From NCBI GenBank assembly GCA_031431125.1, contig JANPCX010000065.1:1-33678 (forward strand): a stretch of 33,678 bases of DNA, read 5' to 3'. Each line of letters opens with the position of its first letter. The stretch's first letter is position 1. Below the pieces are notes generated by a model. The model saw only the letters and a list, made by a program, of their open reading frames with translations. It did not search any database and had not been told where the DNA came from. The position numbers and the translations under genes are program-made. Below, piece after piece: positions 24,394 through 31,679 of this stretch. This DNA comes from JANPCX01 sp031431125 (GTDB taxonomy: Bacteria > Pseudomonadota > Gammaproteobacteria > Burkholderiales > Burkholderiaceae_C).

Positions 24394-25176
24394 ATGACCT
24401 TCTCGCGTCTTCACCTTTCACGTTGCTTGGCCCTGGCCCTGTGTGTTTGCGCCATGTTGGCGCAAGCACAAGGCACACTGCACAAGGTGCCGACACGGGA
24501 GGGCATCACCACCACCGTGTTCTGGGAGGCCGCTGCCCAAGCCAAAGGCACGGTCTTGCTCTTTCCCGGTGGGGGCGGCGGTTTTGGGCCGGTGGAAGGC
24601 GGCAAGGCGCAGGGACACAACTTTTTAGTGCGTTCCGCCACGCTGTTTGTGGAGGCGGGCTACAACGTGGCCATTCTTGGCAGACCGAGCGACAGCAGCA
24701 ACCTGGATTACGCCGACCGAATCGGCGAACCCCACTTGCGCGATGTGCAACAGGTGATCAACTTCGTCAACCAACAAAGCGCGCTGCCGCTTTGGTTGGT
24801 GGGCACGAGCCGGGGAACCGTCTCGGTCGCGGCCACCGCCATCCGCCAACCCCGCGGCATTGCGGGATTGGTCTTGGCCTCCAGCATCGTCAACCCGAAC
24901 AAGGTGGGTTCCTTGCCGCAGCAGAACCTGGCTGCGATTGAGCTGCCCGTGCTGCTTTTGCACCACCGCAAAGACGCCTGCCCCCAGTGTCGGCCGGCAG
25001 AGGTACCGAACGTTCTGCGCGGCCTGCAAAACGCCGCATCGAAAAAACTGGTGATGGTGGACGGCGGCAGCAACCCCCAGGGCGAGCCCTGCGAAGCCCT
25101 GCATTGGCATGGATTCATCGGCATGGAAGCGCAAGCGGTGCGCATCATCACCGACTGGCTGGAGGCCCCGCGCTGA
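24394..25176 (+). CDS. Secreted alpha/beta-hydrolase
   Basis: A 260-residue hydrolase with a signal peptide (about 1-26: CLALALCVCAMLAQAQ). The alpha/beta-hydrolase fold shows the nucleophile elbow GTSRG with serine, an acid in HHRKDACPQC and histidine in ALHWHGFIG. An oxyanion-region LLFPGGGGGFGP lies near the start. Two cysteines around CPQC could form a disulfide. Closest in style are uncharacterised periplasmic hydrolases (dienelactone-hydrolase-like or esterase-like); the substrate is unknown. The ATG at 24394 has a G-rich GGGGGG upstream. It follows the subtilase by 85 bases on the same strand, a possible secreted-enzyme pair. Confidence 0.8.
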   Translation: MTFSRLHLSRCLALALCVCAMLAQAQGTLHKVPTREGITTTVFWEAAAQAKGTVLLFPGGGGGFGPVEGGKAQGHNFLVRSATLFVEAGYNVAILGRPSDSSNLDYADRIGEPHLRDVQQVINFVNQQSALPLWLVGTSRGTVSVAATAIRQPRGIAGLVLASSIVNPNKVGSLPQQNLAAIELPVLLLHHRKDACPQCRPAEVPNVLRGLQNAASKKLVMVDGGSNPQGEPCEALHWHGFIGMEAQAVRIITDWLEAPR

Positions 25177-25186
25177 GCCGGGACGA

Positions 25187-25963
25187 TCACCGCGCTGGTG
25201 ACAACCAGTTGATCTCACGCGCCGTTTCTTCGCCAATCAACACCCGCTTCAAATTGACAGGCTGTTCCGACTGGCTGGGCGACAGCGGCGTGCGGCCGCC
25301 CATCACCTCGGCGAAAGCCTGCGGAAAACGCGGCTCTTTGTTCGGGTCGGCATAACCGTCGGGAAAACGGGGCTGGTTGCTAGAAAAATCGTACTTGTCG
25401 GTCGCCCCCAAGGTGTGCAAAAACTCGTGGGTGATGACGATGTTGTTGGGCCCCGCCATGGCGGGTGTGGCAAACACCTGCGCCAAACCGATCAACCCTT
25501 TTTGCAGCGCGGTGGAGTGGTCCAGACGCTGCCGCAGCGCCGGGTCGAAATAGAGCAAATACATCTTCACCTGCGGTGCAGGCCCGGTGGTGTCGCCGTG
25601 GCGCCAAGCCCACCAGCGCATTTTCAAGCTCCATGCGGCCACCTGCAGGGGCCCACCGCGCACCGGGGCCAGTGGTGGCAAGCTGTTGACCATGGGCCCC
25701 AAGCGCACCTCCACCGACGCGAACGAATCCCGCCCATACCGCTTGGCCTCGGCCTGCATGAAGACCTCCAGGGGCTTGAAGTCGTCCACCGTCAGGCTTT
25801 GGATGTAAGTCTGCGTGGCGGCTCGGCCATCGGCGTTGATGGGGTAAATGTTCACCGGCAAGGTGTACTTCCACTTCACCGAATTCACCTGTGTACGCCA
25901 AGTACCCCAGGCCACGGCAATGAGCACGAACAACAACACAATGATTCGAATGGTTTTGAACAT
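25187..25963 (-). CDS. Membrane-anchored metzincin-like zinc protein (uncharacterised)
   Basis: A 258-residue protein with one N-terminal membrane segment (about 4-20, TIRIIVLLFVLIAVAWG) that leaves the rest in the periplasm. In the C-terminal half it has ITHEFLHTLGATDKYD, that is H179-E180-x-x-H183-x-x-G186-x-x-D189. This is an HExxHxxGxxD zinc motif like that of snapalysin-type metzincins, followed 32 residues later by a Met-turn-like EVMGG (M221). No known family name was recognised. It is probably a periplasmic zinc protease, or a degenerate one. The ATG at 25963 is preferred over a TTG at 25975. It converges on the alpha/beta-hydrolase gene and diverges from the RelA/SpoT gene. Confidence 0.75.
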   Translation of the reverse strand: MFKTIRIIVLLFVLIAVAWGTWRTQVNSVKWKYTLPVNIYPINADGRAATQTYIQSLTVDDFKPLEVFMQAEAKRYGRDSFASVEVRLGPMVNSLPPLAPVRGGPLQVAAWSLKMRWWAWRHGDTTGPAPQVKMYLLYFDPALRQRLDHSTALQKGLIGLAQVFATPAMAGPNNIVITHEFLHTLGATDKYDFSSNQPRFPDGYADPNKEPRFPQAFAEVMGGRTPLSPSQSEQPVNLKRVLIGEETAREINWLSPAR

Positions 25964-26080
25964 GGCGCAGAACAAGGCTTAAAACGGGTGCATTGTGCGG
26001 GCGTTCACCTGGGGTTACGGCCAAGGGCTGCGGGTGCGAGAGAATGCAAAAACAAAGAACACCTCAAGCCGCACACCGCC

Positions 26081-27145
26081 ATGCCCTCACTCGACTTCGA
26101 CACCGAAAAAGCCGCCTTTCTGATCGCCTACGACCGCGACATGCCGTTGTTGGAGAAAGCACGCACCTCCTTCACCACGTTGTTGACCAACCTGGTCACC
26201 CACGCTGGCCACATCCAGGTGCCAAAAATCGAAGGCCGCGTCAAAGACCGCGAAGAGTGCATACGCAAGTTTTCGCGCAAATACCGCGCCGCACTGGAAG
26301 AGTCCAGCACGCCCTATGAGATCGCGCCCTACATCACCGACCTGATCGGCATTCGCATTGTTTGCCTTTACGAAGACGAGCTGGACTTGGTGGCCGAGGT
26401 GGTGCGCTCCCACTTCGAAGTGATCGACATTTCCAACCGCGTGGCCGCCGTGGAGAACACCGAAAGCTCATTCGGCTACAAAGGCCTGCACATGGACCTG
26501 CGGCTCAACGCCACCCGCGCCCCGCTGCCCGAGTACGCGGCCTACGCGCCGTTTCGTTTTGAGCTGCAAGTGCGCACCGTGATTCAAGACTCTTGGAGCG
26601 TGCTGGACCACAAGATCAAGTACAAAAAATCCATCCCGAATGCGCTGAAGCGGCGCATCAATGTGCTGTCGGCTTTGTTTGAACTGGCCGACCGCGAGTT
26701 CCGGCAAATTCGCGACGCCACCGAAGCCGCGCTGCGCGAAGCGCCCGACGAAACCGCCACCGCGCAACCACTGCAAGGCCCCGAAAAACAAGAGCGCCCT
26801 TCCAGCGCGGGCAGCGAACTCAACGCCTTCACCTTCCTCAAAATCGCCAACCACTTTTTCAAAGACTTCGACTTCGAGCCGCACAAGGTGGACGGCTTCG
26901 TTCAAGGCATCCGCGACTGGTCCCCCGACATCACCCGCGTCTCCTTCAACGACCTGCTGAAAGACAACATCACCACGGTGAAGAAATACAAACTCGCCTA
27001 CGAAGAAAAGAACCCCAGCGGCAAGTTCAACGCCTACACCGTGATCCGGCACTGCCTTTACCTGGGCGACAAAAACAAATTCAGCCGCGCGCTGACCAAA
27101 GTGTCGCGGGAGGCGTTTGAGGGGTGGTTGGTGGGAGGTGGGTGA
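26081..27145 (+). CDS. Stand-alone RelA/SpoT-domain nucleotide pyrophosphokinase
   Basis: A 354-residue protein lacking the HD hydrolase, TGS and ACT domains of full RelA/SpoT. The synthetase domain (about 45-185) shows RVKDREECIRKF (ATP-binding side), DLIGIRIVCLYEDE with D87, SSFGYKGLHMDL with the GTP-stacking Y133, and ELQVRTVIQDSWSVLDHKI with E161. A charged linker (220-245) and a helical C-terminal extension follow. It may make (p)ppGpp or a related alarmone, or modify another nucleotide target, since some stand-alone members are toxins that pyrophosphorylate tRNA or ATP. No antitoxin gene is adjacent apart from the small ORF on the opposite strand. The start is ATG 26081; no strong ribosome site is visible. 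Confidence 0.88.
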   Translation: MPSLDFDTEKAAFLIAYDRDMPLLEKARTSFTTLLTNLVTHAGHIQVPKIEGRVKDREECIRKFSRKYRAALEESSTPYEIAPYITDLIGIRIVCLYEDELDLVAEVVRSHFEVIDISNRVAAVENTESSFGYKGLHMDLRLNATRAPLPEYAAYAPFRFELQVRTVIQDSWSVLDHKIKYKKSIPNALKRRINVLSALFELADREFRQIRDATEAALREAPDETATAQPLQGPEKQERPSSAGSELNAFTFLKIANHFFKDFDFEPHKVDGFVQGIRDWSPDITRVSFNDLLKDNITTVKKYKLAYEEKNPSGKFNAYTVIRHCLYLGDKNKFSRALTKVSREAFEGWLVGGG

Positions 27146-27156
27146 AGTCTCGGTGT

Positions 27157-27333
27157 CTAGGAATAGATCACGGTAACAAGAAGCCCTGCGCTAAATATGG
27201 CACCGATCACAACGTATTCGCCAATGCGCTGAGCGGCCTTTGGTTCTAGGTGAAAGGTGCACCCAGCGACTCTCCCCGTCAAATAGGCGGCAGCTTCACC
27301 AATGGCGTAAGCGGTTGCATCGAAAATGCTCAT
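27157..27333 (-). CDS. Small membrane protein (58 aa, hypothetical)
   Basis: Not recognised. This frame of 58 codons begins MSIFDATAYAIGEAAAYLTGR and ends with a hydrophobic stretch IGEYVVIGAIFSAGLLVTVIY, which fits a C-terminal transmembrane helix. AGGA lies 10 bases before the ATG at 27333. It has amphipathic character in the first half and one cysteine. It converges on the RelA/SpoT gene only 11 bases from its stop. It could be a stress-related membrane peptide; the function is unknown. Confidence 0.6.
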   Translation of the reverse strand: MSIFDATAYAIGEAAAYLTGRVAGCTFHLEPKAAQRIGEYVVIGAIFSAGLLVTVIYS

Positions 27334-27585
27334 AGCAACAATCCTATTGTGGGAAGACAGCTTTCCGGTTCTGCGCCAAGCAGTCATGCAAATGCCGACT
27401 GATGGGGCGCTTCCAGGGTACTCCAGCTTTGTTTGCCAAGGCTTTGAAACACCGACAGACGCACGGCCACTGGCCATGATGCGTAGCGACTCATCAAGAG
27501 TCAAGCTGACAATCTACTTCTCCGCACAGCGCATGCGCTAGCCTGACCTCCCGATTCACGCTCACCGTTTCCCAGAAAGCCCCCC
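27334..27585. other. Non-coding gap upstream of ylqF and the small membrane protein
   Basis: A divergent-promoter-sized gap of 252 bases without a credible gene. It holds a short dyad GACTC-ATCAA-GAGTC (27488-27502) and the 12-bp perfect palindrome AGCGCATGCGCT (27528-27539). Either could be a regulator site. No clear promoter hexamers were identified. Confidence 0.5.
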
Positions 27586-28542
27586 ATGCCCATCCAATGG
27601 TTTCCCGGTCACATGCACACGACCAAGAAGGCCATCAAAGAGCGCTTGCCTGACATTGATGTGGTGATTGAGTTGCTCGACGCGCGTTTGCCGGGCTCGA
27701 GCAGTAACCCGCTGTTGGCCGAGATGACGCGAGGCAAACCGACGCTCAAGGTGCTGACCAAACAAGACCTGGCCGATCCTGATCGCACGGCGCTGTGGCT
27801 CGCCCATTACCAAGCGCAACCCGGCACCCAAGCCCTGGCGCTGGATACCAGCATGGCCGGCCCGGCCAAACCCTTGATCGCGGCCTGCCGCAGCCTGGTG
27901 CCGGGGCGCGGTGGCATGGTCAAGCCGGTACGGGTGTTGATTTGTGGGATTCCGAATGTGGGCAAGTCCACCTTGGTCAACACCTTGCATGGGAAGGTGG
28001 CCGCCAAAACCGGGGACGAGCCTGGCATCACCAAGATAGAACAAAAAATTGTGCTGGCCAACGACTTCTATTTGTTCGACACACCCGGCATGCTGTGGCC
28101 GCGCATTGTGGTTGAGCAAAGCGGCTACCACCTGGCCGCCAGCGGCGGCATTGGGCGCAATGCCTATGACGAAGAAGAAGTGGCCTTGGCGCTGCTGGCC
28201 AGTGTACGGCCCATGTATACCGAGCGTTTGCAGGCGCGCTACAAGTTGGGTGGCATGGGTGATCTCAGCGACGATGCCGTGTTGGCCGACATTGGCCGCA
28301 AACGCGGCGGCCTGATGGCAGGTGGGCAAGTGAACCTGCAAAAGGCCGCCGAGATCGCCCTGAACGATTTTCGCGCCGGGGCCTGGGGGCGCATCACGCT
28401 GGAAACGCCCGAGCAGTACCACCAGTGGTGCGCACAGGCCGAGGCTCTGGAAGCCGAGCGGCAAGCCAAACGGGCAGCGGGGAAGAAGAAGACCAAGGTG
28501 CCGCAGCCTGGCGCAGATGAAACCATAGACGGCGCGGATTGA
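27586..28542 (+). CDS. ylqF: Ribosome-biogenesis GTPase YlqF
   Basis: Circularly permuted GTPase (YlqF/RbgA) acting in late assembly of the 50S subunit. The 318-residue product shows the permuted order: G4 TKQD (58-61) comes first, followed by G1 GIPNVGKS (121-128) and G3 DTPG (165-168). The N-terminal IQWFPGHMHTTKKAIKERLPDIDVVIELLDARLPGSS is diagnostic of the family. A basic tail (KRAAGKKKTK) may contact rRNA. The C-terminal domain is of the expected size. It converges on metY across a long hairpin. Confidence 0.95.
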   Translation: MPIQWFPGHMHTTKKAIKERLPDIDVVIELLDARLPGSSSNPLLAEMTRGKPTLKVLTKQDLADPDRTALWLAHYQAQPGTQALALDTSMAGPAKPLIAACRSLVPGRGGMVKPVRVLICGIPNVGKSTLVNTLHGKVAAKTGDEPGITKIEQKIVLANDFYLFDTPGMLWPRIVVEQSGYHLAASGGIGRNAYDEEEVALALLASVRPMYTERLQARYKLGGMGDLSDDAVLADIGRKRGGLMAGGQVNLQKAAEIALNDFRAGAWGRITLETPEQYHQWCAQAEALEAERQAKRAAGKKKTKVPQPGADETIDGAD

Positions 28543-28559
28543 AGGCCCCTGACGCGGGA

Positions 28560-28585
28560 TGCTTCAGCGGCGCGCCGCCGAAGCA
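28560..28585. repeat. Long hairpin between converging ylqF and metY
   Basis: TGCTTC-A-GCGGC, a GC centre, then GCCGC-C-GAAGCA folds as an 11-bp stem with one A/C mismatch and contains the 12-bp palindrome GCGGCGCGCCGC. It sits 18 bases after the ylqF stop and 16 bases after the metY stop. No T-run follows on either strand, so it is not a canonical terminator. Confidence 0.7.
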
Positions 28586-28600
28586 TTCGCCGCCAATCAA

Positions 28601-29905
28601 TTACACCGCCGCCAGCGCCGCGTTCAAGTCGGCCAACAAATCGTCGATGTGCTCAATGCCCACGCACAGGCGCACGGTGTCTTCGGTGACACCAGATTGC
28701 ACCAATTCATCCGCCGACAACTGGCGGTGTGTGGTGGACGCGGGGTGGGTGGCGAGGCTCTTGCAATCGCCGATGTTCACAAGCCTTGTGAAGAGCTGCA
28801 GGGCATCCAAGAAACGCGCACCCGCCACGCGGCCTTCACCAACCGCAGCTTTGACACCAAAGGTCAAGAGGCCCGACGCGCGGCCACCCATCAAACGTTG
28901 GGCCAGCGCGTGGTCGGGGTGCTCGGGCAGGCCGGCGTAGTTCACCCAGGCCACTTTGGCGTGTTGTTGCAAATGGCGGGCCACGACCAAGGTGTTGCTG
29001 CAGATGCGGTCCATGCGCAAGGCCAAGGTTTCCACGCCTTGCAGAATCAAGAAGGCATTGAAGGGCGAAATCGCTGCGCCCATGTTGCGCAGCGGCACCA
29101 CGCGCGCGCGACCAATGTAGGCGGCCGGGCCCAGGGCCTCGGTGTAGACGACACCGTGGTAGCTGACGTCGGGTTCGTTCAAGCGCTTGAAGCGCTCGGG
29201 GTATTTCGCCCAGGGAAATTTGCCGCTGTCGACAATGGCACCGCCAATGCTGGTGCCGTGCCCGCCGAGGTATTTGGTCAGGCTGTGCACGATGATGTCG
29301 GCGCCGTGTTCGAAGGGCCGGCACAGGTAAGGGCTGGGCACAGTGTTGTCCACGATCAAGGGCACGCCGTGGCGGTGGGCGATGGCGGCAATGGCGGCAA
29401 TGTCAGTGAGGTTGCCCGAGGGGTTGCCCAAACTCTCGACGAACACGGCCTTGGTGCGGGCGTCAATCAAGGGCTCGAAGCTGGCCGGGTTGCGGCCGTC
29501 GGCAAAACGTGTGCTGATGCCGTACTGCGGCAAGGTGTGCGCGAAGAGGTTGTAGGTGCCGCCATAAAGCGCGCTGCTGCTGACAATGTTGTCGCCCGCC
29601 TCTGCAATGGTTTGAATCGCATAGGTGATGGCAGCCTGGCCCGAAGCCACTGCCAGCGCTGCAATGCCACCTTCCAGCGCCGCCACACGTTCTTCGAGCA
29701 CCGCTTGGGTGGGGTTCATGATGCGGGTGTAGATGTTGCCCGCCACCTTCAGGTCAAACAAATCAGCGCCATGCTGGGCGCTGTCAAATGAATAGGCCAC
29801 GGTTTGGTAGATGGGCACCGCCACTGCATGCGTGGTGGGCTCGGGTGAATAACCCGCGTGGACGGACTTGGTTTCGAATCGCCATTGGCTGGTGTCGCGT
29901 GTCAT
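28601..29905 (-). CDS. metY: O-acetylhomoserine aminocarboxypropyltransferase
   Basis: PLP enzyme of the Cys/Met metabolism family that makes homocysteine from O-acetylhomoserine and sulfide (direct sulfhydrylation). At 434 residues the length fits MetY. The PLP lysine is K211 in HSLTKYLGGHGTSIGG, the ring-nitrogen contact is D186 in LIVDNTVPSPYL, and phosphate-binding residues occur in YTRIMNPT and ASGQAA. The N-terminus FETKSVHAGYSPEPTTHAVAVPIYQT is characteristic. AGGAG lies upstream of the ATG. An O-succinylhomoserine sulfhydrylase cannot be wholly excluded. Confidence 0.95.
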   Translation of the reverse strand: MTRDTSQWRFETKSVHAGYSPEPTTHAVAVPIYQTVAYSFDSAQHGADLFDLKVAGNIYTRIMNPTQAVLEERVAALEGGIAALAVASGQAAITYAIQTIAEAGDNIVSSSALYGGTYNLFAHTLPQYGISTRFADGRNPASFEPLIDARTKAVFVESLGNPSGNLTDIAAIAAIAHRHGVPLIVDNTVPSPYLCRPFEHGADIIVHSLTKYLGGHGTSIGGAIVDSGKFPWAKYPERFKRLNEPDVSYHGVVYTEALGPAAYIGRARVVPLRNMGAAISPFNAFLILQGVETLALRMDRICSNTLVVARHLQQHAKVAWVNYAGLPEHPDHALAQRLMGGRASGLLTFGVKAAVGEGRVAGARFLDALQLFTRLVNIGDCKSLATHPASTTHRQLSADELVQSGVTEDTVRLCVGIEHIDDLLADLNAALAAV

Positions 29906-30021
29906 GGGGGGTCTCCTGGATGGAAGGAGAAAGTGCCTGCTGCGAAGAGGCGAAACGGTGACTGTAGTGGTTCGGTTGGTCTATTTTTGCCGCCGCCTGA
30001 TGGTAGGAACTGTCGGGGCTC

Positions 30022-31293
30022 TCACACAGCGGTCTTGGCCTCGCGCAATTTGTCTTTTTTGCTCTTGCGCAAACCCTTGACACCACCGGCCGCGTCCAGG
30101 GGAGCAGCGATGCAGCTGGGCTCAAAGCCTTCGATTTGCTCACGCGCGACCCGCTGCCCTTGGCGTTTTTCGATCAAACGGAAATGGGTCTCTGCACCTG
30201 GCGCGTCGGTGCAGATGAAACTCAGCGCGAGACCGCTTTGCCCGGCGCGGCCGGTGCGGCCTATGCGGTGGGTGTAGTCGCTTGCTGAACGCGGCAAATC
30301 AAAATTCACCACCACGGGCAACAGCGGGATGTCGATGCCGCGCGCGGCCACATCGGTGGTCACCAGCACTTGGAGTTGGCTCCCCTTGAAGTCGGACAGC
30401 ACTTTGTTTCTGGCGCCTTGGGTCAAGTCGCCATGCAGGGAGCGGGCGTCAACGCCGTTGCGGCAGAGCTTGTCCGCCACATGCACAGCCGCATAACGCG
30501 TGGCCACGAAAACCAGCACACGCGGCCACTGGCCTTGTTCGATGAGATGGCGCAACAACTGCAAGCGGCGTTTGTCGTCCACCTGCACGGCACGTTGTTG
30601 GATAGCGGCCGAGGCCAGGTTTTCAACTGGCGCGGCCGGCGCTTGCAGGTCAATGCGCTGCGGCTCGTGCAACAAGGCCCGAGCGCGGGCATTCAAGGCA
30701 GCAGGCGCCGTCGCTGAAAACATCAAGGTTTGGCGTTGTTGGGGCAAGAGGCTGAGGATGCGGTCCAGCTCCTCTGCGAAACCTGCGTCCAGCAAACGGT
30801 CGGCCTCGTCCAGCACCAAGGTGGTCACTTGCGCCAGCGACACAGCGTTGTGGGTGACCAAATCGAGCAATCGCCCAGGGGTGGCGACGACCACTTCGGC
30901 GCCGCCGCGCAATCGCATCAGCTGCGGGTTGATGGACACGCCGCCAAATGCAGTGACCGTCTTCGGCCCGGCAGACCCGGTCGGTACCAAGTCCTGAAAC
31001 AAAACTGCTACTTGCACCGCGAGTTCCCGGGTCGGGACCAGCACGAGTGTCCGCAGGACGCGAGTGGGGCGCTTCTGAGTTGAGGTGGCGCTCCTGGCCG
31101 TCAACAAGCCCTGCACAACAGGCAGCACATATGCGGCCGTTTTGCCCGAGCCGGTTGGCGCGCAGACCCACACGTCACGCCCTGCCAACACGGCCCCGAT
31201 CGCCTCCTTCTGTATGGCGGTGGGCTCATGCAAGCCACATCGCGAAGCAGTCTGAACAAGGTCTGGCGCGAGACCCAGGGTTTGAAACGGCAT
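30022..31293 (-). CDS. DEAD-box RNA helicase (RhlE-like)
   Basis: An ATP-dependent RNA remodelling enzyme of 423 residues. The motifs run in order: Q-motif EPTAIQKEAI, Walker A APTGSGKT (45-52, K51), Ia PTRELA (87-92), GG and TPGR (138-141), DEAD (162-165), SAT (193-195), TTDVAARGIDIP and HRIGRTGR. The C-terminal tail is short and lysine-rich (LRKSKKDKLREAKTA). The order and spacing fit the RhlE/SrmB group; the exact type is unsettled. The ATG at 31293 (MPFQTLGL) starts the Q-domain; a 46-codon upstream extension that overlaps the two inverted repeats is not accepted. Confidence 0.95.
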   Translation of the reverse strand: MPFQTLGLAPDLVQTASRCGLHEPTAIQKEAIGAVLAGRDVWVCAPTGSGKTAAYVLPVVQGLLTARSATSTQKRPTRVLRTLVLVPTRELAVQVAVLFQDLVPTGSAGPKTVTAFGGVSINPQLMRLRGGAEVVVATPGRLLDLVTHNAVSLAQVTTLVLDEADRLLDAGFAEELDRILSLLPQQRQTLMFSATAPAALNARARALLHEPQRIDLQAPAAPVENLASAAIQQRAVQVDDKRRLQLLRHLIEQGQWPRVLVFVATRYAAVHVADKLCRNGVDARSLHGDLTQGARNKVLSDFKGSQLQVLVTTDVAARGIDIPLLPVVVNFDLPRSASDYTHRIGRTGRAGQSGLALSFICTDAPGAETHFRLIEKRQGQRVAREQIEGFEPSCIAAPLDAAGGVKGLRKSKKDKLREAKTAV

Positions 31294-31351
31294 AGGTTTT
31301 AGTCTTTTCAGTGAAGGTGGCGTTGTGAGACCACAAGTGTCCACAGCAAGC

Positions 31352-31367
31352 CGAGTCGCCCGACTCG
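31352..31367. repeat. Inverted repeat upstream of helicase gene
   Basis: CGAGTCG, spacer CC, CGACTCG: perfect 7-bp arms, about 59 bases upstream of the helicase ATG. Operator or leader structure is possible. Confidence 0.5.
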
Positions 31368-31402
31368 TAGCCGCCGAATGATTTGACTGCGCATGATACG
31401 AA

Positions 31403-31440
31403 CGTTGCCTTGTGGGGCCACTCGGCCCCACAAGGCAACG
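31403..31440. repeat. Perfect 17-bp stem, 4-base loop hairpin
   Basis: The left arm CGTTGCCTTGTGGGGCC (31403-31419) and its exact complement (31424-31440) are separated by loop ACTC. Perfect arms of this length are rare by chance. No T-run follows on either side. It may be a REP/MITE-type repeat, a small-RNA or transcription-blocking structure, or a terminator for an unseen transcript. Confidence 0.8.
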
Positions 31441-31623
31441 GGCAAACCACCATCAGGTGGGCCGATTCCGACGAATGACAGGAAGAGTCTGATGAAAAAT
31501 ACTATGCAAGCGAGCGCTAACTATTAGTAAAAAGCCGTCGAAAACTTTTACACCACTCGCGCGTTCGAGCCCGATCTGAAAATAAGGCATTGATTTAAAA
31601 AGAAAAAATGGCAACGAATTGAC

Positions 31624-31639
31624 TGGCACACAAACTGCA
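31624..31639 (+). promoter_or_regulatory. Sigma-54 (RpoN) type promoter
   Basis: TGGCACACAAACTGCA has GG and GC separated by exactly 10 bases, with the conserved TGGCAC -24 block and TGCA -12 block. It is 41 bases before the start codon of the PEP-CTERM gene, leaving room for a leader and AAGGAG site. PEP-CTERM proteins have been linked to the RpoN-dependent regulator PrsR in other species. Experimental proof is lacking. Confidence 0.65.
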
Positions 31640-31679
31640 TGTTCCACGACGTGATGCCACTCAACTAAAAGGAGAGAAC

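Larger units (their letters stand above)
31294..31679. other. 386-bp intergenic region between helicase and PEP-CTERM genes
   Basis: No credible protein gene was seen. It contains two inverted repeats (31352-31367 and 31403-31440), an AT-rich 31490-31620 stretch with an imperfect dyad GTAAAAAG/CTTTTAC (31527-31551), and a sigma-54-type promoter at 31624-31639. The dyad could be an activator-binding site. AAGGAG at 31669-31674 precedes the PEP-CTERM start at 31680. Confidence 0.6.

Noticed and set aside
27326..27541. Plus-strand frame of 71 codons upstream of ylqF
   Set aside because: Composition is not coding-like and no ribosome site was seen.
28559..29791. Plus-strand frame of 410 codons opposite metY
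   Set aside because: Shadow frame; metY carries the PLP lysine motif and a good ribosome site.
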